The position numbers were made by a program, and so were the translations under genes. A DNA stretch of 18,123 nt from an uncultured Clostridia bacterium (lineage in GTDB: Bacteria > Bacillota > Clostridia > Oscillospirales > Ruminococcaceae), in contig CALGTU010000178.1 of assembly GCA_937901465.1 (NCBI GenBank), forward strand, positions 1 through 18,123, in the 5' to 3' direction. Below are positions 5,251 to 15,100 of the stretch, in pieces. The notes under the pieces are model-generated. The model was not told where the DNA came from. It did no database searches and saw only the letters and a list, made by a program, of their open reading frames with translations. The number at the start of each line of letters is the position of its first letter. The first letter of the stretch is position 1.

Positions 5251-6798
5251 TTATACACCCTCCTTTTCAAGAACTATAATATCGTCGCAATCGGCAGTAA
5301 GAGTAATCGGGAAAATCTGTCCCTCGTCCGAAACTGCTCTGGGCGAAGTTCTGAATTTGCTTATAAGACCTAAAATCTGTATTGTAAGTAAGGGAGTCAT
5401 CGCAACCATAGCAACAATTCCGAATGCGTCTGAAGCGATATTTCCACCTGCTGCGAAACTTGCACCCATAGCGAGAGGAAGAAGGAATGTTGCCGTTAAA
5501 GGCCCCGATGCTACTCCGCCTGCGTCGAATGCAACAGATGTGAATATAGGTGGAACAAGAAAACTGATAATAAGTGCAAAAGCATAACCGGGGATTAAAA
5601 ACCAGAGAATAGAAATTCCCGTTATAACTCTTAACATAGCAATTCCGACAGAAGCCGAAACGCCGACAGCAAGGCTTATTCCGAGAGCCTTTGCAGAAAT
5701 TCTGCCTTCTGTTATCGTTTCAACCTGTTGTTTTAAAACATGAACTGCGGGCTCTGCCGAAACGATAAAGTAACCGATTATCATTCCTATCGGGATGAGT
5801 ATCCATGAAAATCCACCACCCGCAAGGCTTTCACCGATATACTGACCGATAGGCATAAATCCTACATTAGCACCTGTTAAGAAAAGAACAAGTCCTATAT
5901 AGGTAAAGATAAGTCCTACAAAAATTTTTATGAGTGTTTTTTTATCAAGTTTGAGTGATATAAAATTGAATATGAGAAAGAATGCTACTATCGGTAATAT
6001 AGCCATAGCGACTTCTTCCATATAGTGAGGAAGAGAGTGTGAGAACTTTCTGAAAACCTCTGAAACGAAATCATAATTTCCTATGGGTTCTATTGTCTGT
6101 TCGGGAATTTCTGTATTATTGATAGCACCGAGAATAAGTACTGTAAGAATAGGCCCTATTGAACACATAGCAACAAGACCGAAACTGTCTTCTTCTGATG
6201 TCTTGTCACCACGGATTGATGAAAGGCCAAGACCCAAAGCCATTATGAAAGGAACTGTTATAGGTCCCGTTGTAACTCCGCCCGAGTCAAACGCTGTCGG
6301 GATAAAGTCCGATGTTATGAGCGGTGAACAGGCGAATATGAAAACGAGTGCGTAGAAAATTACAAAAAGATATGAAATCTTTATCTGTAAAAAGATACGA
6401 AGAAAAGCAATCGCAAGAAAAAGTCCAACGCCTATTCCTACTGACCATATCATAACCTGAGAGTCTGCAATGGGAGTCTGGTCCGCGAGAACTTTAAGGT
6501 CAGGCTCAGCGACAGTTACAAGAACACCGATTATAAAGCATATCGGCAGAATAAGCCAGACTTTTTTCAGCCTTACAAGCTTAGCACCTATCTCTTCACC
6601 TATAATAATCATCGAAGTGTCAGCACCCAGTGTAAAAAGCCCTATGCCGACAACGAGAAGAACTGTTCCGACAAAGAACATAAAAAACATTTCTCCGCTG
6701 ACGGGAACTATCGAAACCATCAAAAGAAAAACGATAGCTGCAACAGGCAGGACAGAGCCTAATGATTCTTTTATTTTTTCTAAAAGATTTTTCTTCAC
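5251..6798 (-). CDS. DUF1538 multi-pass membrane protein, putative transporter with internal duplication
   Basis: 515 residues, largely hydrophobic, with roughly twelve membrane segments and a cytoplasmic-looking tail from about residue 480. It contains two homologous halves. The clearest repeated element is AFDSGGVTTGPIT at A169 and AFDAGGVASGPLT at A423, each followed by a SFGLVAM / AFGIVAM stretch. AEPDLKVL near residue 108 is mirrored by AEPAVHVL in the second half. Such duplicated glycine-rich re-entrant motifs are typical of secondary transporters, but the substrate of DUF1538 proteins is not known to me. The start is a GTG at 6798 with AAGGGGTG upstream. It is the first gene of the operon with the tandem PII-like protein, which probably controls its activity. 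Confidence 0.85.
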   Translation of the reverse strand: MKKNLLEKIKESLGSVLPVAAIVFLLMVSIVPVSGEMFFMFFVGTVLLVVGIGLFTLGADTSMIIIGEEIGAKLVRLKKVWLILPICFIIGVLVTVAEPDLKVLADQTPIADSQVMIWSVGIGVGLFLAIAFLRIFLQIKISYLFVIFYALVFIFACSPLITSDFIPTAFDSGGVTTGPITVPFIMALGLGLSSIRGDKTSEEDSFGLVAMCSIGPILTVLILGAINNTEIPEQTIEPIGNYDFVSEVFRKFSHSLPHYMEEVAMAILPIVAFFLIFNFISLKLDKKTLIKIFVGLIFTYIGLVLFLTGANVGFMPIGQYIGESLAGGGFSWILIPIGMIIGYFIVSAEPAVHVLKQQVETITEGRISAKALGISLAVGVSASVGIAMLRVITGISILWFLIPGYAFALIISFLVPPIFTSVAFDAGGVASGPLTATFLLPLAMGASFAAGGNIASDAFGIVAMVAMTPLLTIQILGLISKFRTSPRAVSDEGQIFPITLTADCDDIIVLEKEGV

Positions 6799-6835
6799 AT
6801 CTTCACCCCTTGATGTTAAAAGTGATATTTATCAT

Positions 6836-6864
6836 ATTATATCATATTTTAAAATTACGGGCAA
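6836..6864 (-). promoter_or_regulatory. Promoter of the DUF1538/PII operon
   Basis: Minus strand: TTGCCC (6864-6859), 17 bp, TATAAT (6841-6836). The leader is about 30 bases. The promoter is divergent from that of the GNAT/RibD-C gene, only 15 bp away. Confidence 0.6.
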
Positions 6865-6879
6865 GATTCATAAATTATC

Positions 6880-6908
6880 TTTACTGTATTTTAAGGGTAT
6901 GCTATAAT
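6880..6908 (+). promoter_or_regulatory. Promoter of the GNAT/RibD-C gene
   Basis: TTTACT (6880-6885), 17-bp spacer, TATAAT (6903-6908) preceded by TGC (extended -10). AAAGGAG at 6924-6930 follows, 8 bases from the ATG at 6939. Confidence 0.65.
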
Positions 6909-6938
6909 TATCCCATATCCTTAAAAGGAGTGTTTTAA

Positions 6939-7877
6939 ATGAAATATATATCAGAAAGAGAAAAAGTTATCTGCATTGATGAAAATGAAAACGAAGTCGG
7001 CGTTGTAACATTCCCTGAAACAGAAAAGGGTGTTTTTACAATAAACCATACTTTTGTCGATGAAAAAATGCAGGGGAGAGGTATTGCCTCAGAACTTGTT
7101 AAAAGAGCGATAAACAGCATAAATCTTTCAGGCGGAGAGGCAAAGGCAACTTGTTCTTATGCGCAGAAATATATCGAAAAGAAAGGCATACGCCCATATG
7201 TTATCTGCCATATGATGACAAGTATCGACGGAAAGGTTACGGGTGATTTTTTATATGGTGAAAAGGGAACAAAGTCCTCTGAAAGTTATTACGAAATAAA
7301 CCGACGGATAAAAGGTGACGCTTTCGCCTGCGGAAGAATAACTATGGAGGGCAGTTTCACAAACGGATACAAACCCGATTTGTCTCCTTTTAAAAACGCA
7401 GATGTTTCTTATGAAGATTATGTCGCTATGAAGCATGATTATTATGCCGTTTCTTTCGATAGACTCGGAAATGTCGGCTGGAAAGAAAATATCATCCACG
7501 ACTCTGACGAAGGCTATGATAACTGTCATATCATTGAGGTTTTAACAGAAAAAACTTCCGCAGAAAAACTTGCTTACTATAAGAGTATCGGCGTTTCATA
7601 TATCTTTGCGGGAAAAGATGATATCGATATAAATAAAGCACTCTCAAAACTCCATAATCTTTTCAATATAAAGAAACTTCTTTTAGAAGGCGGAAGTATA
7701 ATAAACGGTGCATTTTTAAAAGCGGGTTGCGTTGATGAACTGAGCCTTATTGTGACACCCGTTATAGCCGATAAAGACGATAAACCGCTTTTCTGTGATT
7801 CTTCTGTAACAGAGTTTGAATTTGTTTCATCAGAAAAAATGTCCGATGACTCTTTGTGGATAAGATACGAAAGGTAA
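6939..7877 (+). CDS. Fusion of a YjdJ-type GNAT acetyltransferase-like domain and a RibD C-terminal (DHFR-like) reductase domain
   Basis: 312 residues. Residues 1 to about 88 are a mini-GNAT domain: HTFVDEKMQGRGIASELVKRA carries the acetyl-CoA-binding Q/RxxGxG/A element (here QGRGIA), and ATCSYAQKYIEKK is the end typical of the small YjdJ/COG2388 family. Residues about 90-312 are a RibD-C/dihydrofolate-reductase-like domain: YVICHMMTSIDGKVTG, FACGRITMEGSF, the LLLEGGSIINGAFLKAGCVDEL stretch (NADPH-binding in RibD relatives) and LIVTPVIA. The second domain probably reduces a pyrimidine- or pterin-like substrate with NAD(P)H, but there are no riboflavin genes nearby, so a role in riboflavin synthesis is not indicated. 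Single-gene unit with its own promoter and terminator. Confidence 0.83.
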   Translation: MKYISEREKVICIDENENEVGVVTFPETEKGVFTINHTFVDEKMQGRGIASELVKRAINSINLSGGEAKATCSYAQKYIEKKGIRPYVICHMMTSIDGKVTGDFLYGEKGTKSSESYYEINRRIKGDAFACGRITMEGSFTNGYKPDLSPFKNADVSYEDYVAMKHDYYAVSFDRLGNVGWKENIIHDSDEGYDNCHIIEVLTEKTSAEKLAYYKSIGVSYIFAGKDDIDINKALSKLHNLFNIKKLLLEGGSIINGAFLKAGCVDELSLIVTPVIADKDDKPLFCDSSVTEFEFVSSEKMSDDSLWIRYER

Positions 7878-7881
7878 CGAA

Positions 7882-7917
7882 AAAAGACTATCGTAAATAA
7901 GATTACGATAGTCTTTT
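7882..7917. terminator. Bidirectional terminator between convergent genes; stem identical to that at 15357
   Basis: AAAAGACTATCGTAA (7882-7896) pairs perfectly with TTACGATAGTCTTTT (7903-7917), 15 bp, loop ATAAGA. It follows the GNAT/RibD-C stop at 7877 and precedes, on the other strand, the stop of the cysteine-synthase-like gene at 7935. The same 15-bp stem recurs after the giant secreted protein gene. Confidence 0.85.
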
Positions 7918-7934
7918 GTTTTGTATCAAAAAAG

Positions 7935-8867
7935 TTATTCTCCGTCAAAAAGTGGAGTTGAGAAATATCTTTCTGCGGTATCGGGAAGAACAGTTACAAC
8001 GGTTTTGCCTTTGCCGAGTTTTTTAGCGAGTTTCTTTGCGGCAGCAACGTTTGTTCCCGCTGAAATGCCACACATAATTCCTTCAAGACGGGCAAGGTCT
8101 TTAGCAGTTTCGATAGCTTCTTCATCGGTTACTATATAAACTTCGCTGTAAATATTCTGATTTAAGTTTTCGGGAATTATGCCATCGCCTATTCCCATCT
8201 GAAGATGAGTTCCTATTGTTCCGCCTGCGAGAATAGCGGCGTTCTGAGGTTCAACCGCCCATATTTCAATATCGGGATAAAGCGCTTTGAGTGTTTCACC
8301 AATTCCGCTTATTGTTCCGCCTGTGCCTATTCCCGAACAGAAACCGTGGATTTCCTTTCCTGCCTGTTCAACAATTTCAAGACCTGTATGGTGCTTATGG
8401 GCAAGTGGATTAGCAGGGTTTTCAAACTGCTGAGGAATGAAAACATTGGGGTTTTCATCTTTCATACGCTGAGCCGTTTTAAGACATTCATCAATACAAT
8501 CGCCTATGTTTCCCGCGTCGTGAACGAGAATAACTTCAGCACCGTAATGACGAACGAGCATTCTTCTTTCTTCACTTACAGAGTCGGGCATAATGATAAC
8601 TGTCTTGTATCCCTTAACGGCACCTATAAGCGCAAGACCAATTCCCTGATTTCCGCTTGTAGGTTCAACGATAATTGTATCTTTGTTGATGATACCCTGT
8701 TCTTCGGCTGTTATAATCATATTGTATGCCGTTCTTGTCTTTATCGAACCGCCGACATTGAGCCCTTCGAATTTAACAAGAATTTCCGCGCTGTCATCAT
8801 CGACCATACGATTGAGGCGGATGAGGGGTGTATGCCCTATAACCTCAAGAATGTTGTTGCTTATCAT
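7935..8867 (-). CDS. PLP-dependent cysteine synthase family protein (fold type II)
   Basis: 310 residues, the normal length for CysK/CysM, cytoplasmic. Expected role: O-acetylserine plus sulfide to cysteine. Family marks: the PLP lysine K43 in GGSIKTR, substrate loop TSGNQG at 69-74, glycine-rich phosphate loop SGIGTGGTISGIG near 172, and GISAGT followed by VLPDTAERYFSTPLF at the C-terminus. Several marks deviate from the classical forms: NVGGSIKTR instead of NPxxSVKDR, and TSGNQG instead of TSGNTG. A related beta-replacement activity is therefore possible, and I withhold a gene name. The start at 8867 has GGAAGGA about 10 bases upstream and a near-ideal promoter. There are no sulfur-assimilation neighbours in the window. 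Confidence 0.87.
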   Translation of the reverse strand: MISNNILEVIGHTPLIRLNRMVDDDSAEILVKFEGLNVGGSIKTRTAYNMIITAEEQGIINKDTIIVEPTSGNQGIGLALIGAVKGYKTVIIMPDSVSEERRMLVRHYGAEVILVHDAGNIGDCIDECLKTAQRMKDENPNVFIPQQFENPANPLAHKHHTGLEIVEQAGKEIHGFCSGIGTGGTISGIGETLKALYPDIEIWAVEPQNAAILAGGTIGTHLQMGIGDGIIPENLNQNIYSEVYIVTDEEAIETAKDLARLEGIMCGISAGTNVAAAKKLAKKLGKGKTVVTVLPDTAERYFSTPLFDGE

Positions 8868-8906
8868 AATATGTCAATCCTTCCAAGATATAAAAGTCGC
8901 CAATAT

Positions 8907-8935
8907 ATTATATGATAAATCGCAGGAAATGTCAA
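8907..8935 (-). promoter_or_regulatory. Consensus promoter of the cysteine-synthase-like gene
   Basis: Minus strand: TTGACA (8935-8930), 17-bp spacer, TATAAT (8912-8907). Both hexamers are exact consensus at ideal spacing, so high basal expression is predicted unless repressed. Confidence 0.85.
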
Positions 8936-9057
8936 TATAAAGCGTTTTGTTTTATGCCATTCGTAAAATTTAATTCTTTTCATGACAGTTTGGCGACGAA
9001 AAAAAGATTTATTTATGATATGTTTTTTGGCTAAAATGACAATTTTTAGGGAAAAGC

Positions 9058-9086
9058 GTTACATTCATATTCTAAAGTGGTATAAT
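9058..9086 (+). promoter_or_regulatory. Promoter of the giant secreted protein gene
   Basis: GTTACA (9058-9063), 17-bp spacer, TATAAT (9081-9086) preceded by TGG (extended -10). The weak -35 is compensated by the extended -10. The leader is about 50 bases, with AGGAGG at 9130-9135. The rest of the 8936-9057 gap is AT-rich with nothing else I can support. Confidence 0.62.
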
Positions 9087-9143
9087 CTATAATGTATAAT
9101 TATAGGCAGTTTCTGCTTTTTAATAAATCAGGAGGAAACAGAT

Positions 9144-12100
9144 ATGAGAAAGAAAAAATTCGGCATCATAAGAAAACGAATACTCTCATTGTTACTTGCA
9201 ACAATGATGATTTCTTCATCTGCTGTAACAGTATTTGCAACAGATGATCTTTCGCTTTCCGGTGATGTGACCACAACAATCACGGAACAGACACCTGAAG
9301 AAACAGATGTTCCCGATGAAACACCTGAAGAAACAGACGTTCCCGAAGAAACACCTGAAGAAACAGATGTTACTGACGAAACACCTGAGGAGACAGATGT
9401 TACTGATGAAACACCTGAAGAAACAGATGTTCCTGAAGAAACACCTGAGGAAACAGATGATCAGATGTTTGGCGGAAAGGTAACATACCACTATATTTCA
9501 GATGATCCGGGTGGAGACCTGTTACCTTATGAATATTATGGTATACAGTATGACGCTGATACAATGGCGGAAATGTCAGATGGAATTTCAGAAGTTCCGT
9601 CTTACTATGCTTCTTATTATTCTTCAGAAGTAAGATATAATAGTTCTGTTGGATATAATTCTCTTACCCAAGAACAGAAAAAAGCGTATGACTATATCTA
9701 TGCAGCTGCCTGTGAAATTGATGAAAGCACAGACAATGCTATATTGAATGAAGAAAATAGTAAATATTATTTCGGAGTAAAAGCTTTCCCTGAAGCTGTT
9801 GATATTGATAGAGACTCTTTATTTACAACATACCTTGCTTTTTATAAGGATAATCCACAGTTTTTCTGGTTAGGACATCATTATGGCTATAGCCATGTAG
9901 AAAGTCCGACTATGAAGATTACTGGTATAGCGTTCGGAATCGATTCTACTGCTTCAGACTATGCTGACGGCGATTACAGAATGCAGATAAAAGAAGAAAT
10001 TTTTACTGAAGTAGAAACGGTTCTTGAAGGCGCAGAAGATTACGGAAACGATTATACAAGAGAATGGTATATCCATAACTATCTCTGTGAAAAGACTGTT
10101 TATGATTTGGCCGGAGATCATGCACATGATATTTCAGGCCTTATTGTTGACGGAAAAGCAGTATGCGAATCATATGCAAAATGTTTCCAGCTTTTCATGA
10201 ATGCACTTGATATCGATGTTATGTATATTACAGGTACATCAAATGGTGGAGGTCATGCATGGAATCAGGTCGGACTTGTTAATGATGGAGAAATCGAATG
10301 GTATAATGTCGATGTAACATGGGACGATCAGAAAACAGGATACAAATATAACTATTTCAACGTTGTTGACAGTGATGGTTCAAGTTATGATTTTACTAAT
10401 GGTAATAGTGCGGGTAACAAACATACTCCCGATCCTGTAACTTCCGAAGAATATGTTTATTCTCCCAAAACATGTAATTCAACTACATATTCATATAAGA
10501 ATCATGCGAAGAATTATATGTTAGCCCCCGACTATGCTGTTGCGAAGATAGGCGAAACAGAATATCGTTATCTTGATCAGGCAATAGAAGAATCAGAAGA
10601 GGGCGATACTATCGTTCTTCTCAATAATGCAATCTATGATGGCGCAACTATGCCCGAACATGCTCTTACTATTGATTGTAACGGATACACAATCGATTTT
10701 GTGCAGAGTCTTGATATGAATGCCGATCTTACAATAAAGAATACTTCAGGATTTGATCTTGATATGTGTTCTTTCGATCTTACATATTATGAGTATATTT
10801 TCCTCAATGACAATACTCTTTCGTTTGAAGGAACATGGAATGGATATTTCCCTGTAATCGTAAGCGGTTATATCGAGAATTCCAACAATGAAGATTCAGG
10901 CAAAGTAGTTATTGACCTTGAAAACGAAAACGAATTTGCTATTATGAATATGGTCGGCGTTGAGAACATTATAATAGCCGATAATGAATACGCTTCTTTC
11001 TTTGCGGGATTCGAACTCGGAGATGTTGTTGTCGGTGAAAATTCTGTTCTTTCAACATTCTGGGAAGCAGGTAGCATTGCTTCAATCGACATTCCCGAAA
11101 CATCATATCTTGAAGTTTCATCTGCCGTTCATGACGCTTTCTTTATAATACATGATACAATACAGGATACTGTAATCATCAAGGCAGCAAATATGGAAGA
11201 AGGACTTCCTTCACTTATAACACGCCTTAATTATTCTGTTGATACATTTAAGTTTTTCCATATAACAGAAAACGGTGAAACAGAATATTACATAACAATG
11301 GAAATAGGCAATGAGGGTCAGCATATTTATAAACCTTTCAAAACAGCCGATTTTACAATTTCTGACGGAACAGATTCTGTAAAACGCTGCACATTCAGAG
11401 AAGCACTTGAATATGTCGGCGAACAGGAAGCAGATTCTCAAACAACATATACAATCACATATACAGGAACAGAAGAAACTGTATGTATCACAGAAGATGT
11501 AGTATTTGATATCCCTGAAAACTGTTCTCTTAATATCAAGGGTTCAAAGTATCAGTTTGAAGGTAATGTTTCATTCGCTGAAGGATATAAAGAAGTTTCA
11601 TTTATAGATTCAGATGTAAAATTCATTAGAAATTCTATATCAGGTAACAACGGAACTATATCATTTCAAAATACAAAAGGCGTTTTCGATGGTTGTACTG
11701 TTTCAAGAACAAGCCTTACTGTCTTTTTCTGGTCAGATGTAGAAATAATTGACAGCAAGAATACCAACCTTGTTACAGATTTCTCAATGGTTAGTCTTGG
11801 TGGCGAATCAAAGTTAAGCATCGGAGATTATACTTTTATTTCAGAACTTGCATCATACAGCCCCGATAATATTATCAATCTCAATGCCGGTAAAGCTGAA
11901 ATATTATCATTGAGGACTTTTGAAGACGGAAGTTTTATATTCAATATAAACTCTGATAGTGTTATTATCACTGTAAATAATATATCATTAGCCAGTGGAA
12001 AGGTTCTTATCCATTCTGCTTCTGCTAAAAAAGGCCAGAAGATAATGAATGTTCCTGATGATTATTCGGCATTTTTCACCACCGACATGAAAAACGCAGC

Positions 12101-15100
12101 AGGAGAACCATTCTCAGTAGTATACAGAGCAGGAACACTTGTATATGATGTGCCTGTATATCGCCTTGAAGGAGTAGGAATATTCTCTGAATGGAGCGAT
12201 ATACTTTCATATATCAATAAGAACGGTTCTTCAAGCAGTGACTATGAAGTAACACTTCTTTGCGATGTAGAGATAAATAGTCTTACTCTTCCGTCAACAA
12301 CAAAGGCAAACAGCATCACATTCAGTGGCGAAGATATGACATATACAGGAACATCACTCAAACTTCCTGTAACAACAACATTTGAATGTAACCTTAATGC
12401 TGAAAACACAGCAATAACAGCATCAAAGAATGTAACATTAAAGAATGCTGATATCAAGAGCATCACAGGAACAACTGCATCAGAAATGACAGTTTCAGGA
12501 GATGTTTTCGTTGGAACAATGAAAACATTCAAGAAAGTAGATGCAACAGAAGGTAGCATAGTTGCAGAAACAAATGTAACAGTAACAGATTTCATAGGAA
12601 ATCTTACAGCAACAACACCAAAGACAGTAGTATCAATAGCAAAGGCATATGATGCAGAAATCAAACTCGTATCAGATGCAAACGAAAAGTTCGCAAAAGT
12701 TACAGTAAATGAAGTAGCAGAAGACGAAACATTGACAGTAACAATAGTAAATGCCGAAAGAGAAGTAATTCCCGTTTCAGGCGGAACAGTAATTCTTTAT
12801 ACAAGCGGAAAGGATATTTCCGAAAAGGTAGAAATTACAAATGTAATGGAAAACGACGGAGAACTGAAGGCATACTACTATGCGAAATCGAAGACAGTAA
12901 AGGCAGAATGGCCTTACGCAGCAACATTGACATATGAAGAAGAAGGAGAAGAGGTATCAGTTGATTGTCCTAACCTTGACAGAGCATTTGACATAATCAA
13001 TGCAAAGAAGGATAATACAAAGAACTATATAATCACATTGAATGTATCAACAGATTATACATCAATGACTCTTCCTACATATGCAAACAGCATCACATTT
13101 GACGCAGATGAATATGAATATACAACATTCACATATACAGGAACAACTTTAAAACTTCCTGTAAATACATACTTCAATTGCAAATTTATCGCAGAAAACA
13201 CAGCAATAACAGCATCAAAGGATGTGTATATTTCAAACGCAACTGTAAAGAGCATTACAGGTACAAGAAATTCAAACCTGGGAGTAACAGGAACATTAAA
13301 CGCAGAAAGCGTAAAGACATTCTCGGTAGTAGATGCAATAACAGGTGAAATAGTTGCAGAAACAAATGTAACAGTAACAGATTTCATAGGAAATCTTACA
13401 GCAACAACACCAAAGACAGTAGTATCAATAGCAAAGGCATATGATGCAAACATTAAACTTGTATCAGATGCAAACGAAAAGTTCGCAAAAGTTACAGTAA
13501 ATGATGTAGCAGAAGGCGAAGAAGTAGTGGTTTCAGTTGTTGATGGAAACGATGAACTTATTTCGTTCTTCAGCAATACTCCTGTTCTTTATTCATCATC
13601 TGATATTGCTGAAAATGTGACTATTGTTAACGAAACAGCAAATGAAAATCCTTTATCAGCTTATTATGTAAAGGCAAAGAAGGCTGTATATGTCGGATAT
13701 GAAGAGGCGGTTTTAGCAGTATATGTAGATGTAAATGATACCGATGTATTCGAAAAGTATTTCACAAACTTAGAAGAAGCAATAGCATACATTCCTTTAG
13801 ATTCACTTTATGTAAGTATTAATGTTAAAGATAATGTAAGAGTAGAAAAACTTTCGTTCCCTAAATACAAAAACTGCAATATGGAGTTTATAGGCGAGGA
13901 TAATGCAATCTTACTTGATAATGTTACAAGTGTTCCGATAGCATGTGCGATTAACTTCTATGATCTTATAATTGATAGCACAAAATCCTTTAAGATCAAC
14001 GCGACAGGTGAACTTTATCTTGAAAATGTTCTCATATACAGTGAAATGACTGCCAATATCACTGCATCGGATAATGTTATTTTAAAAGACTTCTCTGCAT
14101 GGAATCTGGCATCTATTTCAGGTAAGGGAACAAAGGATATTGCATACTATGGTATGAATAATATCGACTACAAATTAAGCGGATTCGGAGAAGTTATTTT
14201 CTGTGACGACTCAAGCACTACTATCAGCAATGCGGTAACCATAAAGGACGCTGTTTACGGAATGGATACCCTTGTAAATCTTCTTCCCGGTGCTAATGTA
14301 AAATTCACTGATGTATATGATGCTAACGGAGATGTTTCCATGGAAATGTTTTATTGCAGCGGAAATGTATTACCCGTAACAATCACAGGCGAAGTTTATG
14401 GAAATATCATTCTTAAACATCAAACTAAATTCACAAGCGGACAGCAGCTTCTTGTAGCTTCAAAGGCAGATCTTTCAAGCTTCACTATTTATAAAGCTTC
14501 ATGTCCTGATGAAAAGGATTATGTTCTTACAAGAAAGAGCGGAAAGGTTTATATCAAGCCTGTTCTTCTTGAAGTATCAGACGGAGTGAATAACTATGGT
14601 TATGCTGAATGGACAGATTTCGTTGCTATGGTAAATGAAAATAACGATTCAGAAGCATATTACAATGTAACACTTCTTGGTGATTACAATGTCGGCGGAG
14701 CACTCACAATGCCCAAGGCAGGATATTATTCAAAGATTATGATTTCATCAGAAGAAGATAATGTATATGACCTTACATTTACCGGCGGAATAAAGCAGAC
14801 AGGAAATATGGTTCTTGAAAATCTCAATATGAAGTCTGTAAATACAAGAGGAGTAGAATCAGCATATACAATCACAATGGGCAAATACAATATCAATTCA
14901 TCAAATGTTGATTTCGGAAAAGCAAAATTCTCAGGTGCGTCATCTAAAGATAATGCGGTTCTCTGGGGTAATATCGGCGGAAACATTACAGTTACAGATA
15001 TCATCTTATCAGATACAACAGTAACAGGAACAGTAAAAACTTCTAAAAATCTTGTTGTTTCGGGAGATGTTGTATTTGAAAACACAGTAAATGTTTACGG

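Noticed and set aside
8205..8915. 236-codon open frame opposite the cysteine-synthase-like gene
   Set aside because: Its sequence is rich in Cys, Phe, Tyr and Asn without domain character, as expected for a shadow frame. The minus-strand product has unmistakable PLP-enzyme motifs.
8896..8997. GTCGCCAA (8896-8903) and TTGGCGAC (8990-8997) inverted repeat in the gap before the giant gene
   Set aside because: Eight bases separated by 86 bp in an AT-rich gap; too short and too far apart to claim a regulatory element.
12242..13576. Two long open frames antisense to units 3 and 4 of the giant gene
   Set aside because: They arise because the sense strand here uses few codons whose complement is a stop. 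Their similar translations mirror the DNA repeat, not a real gene, and no ribosome site or promoter is present.
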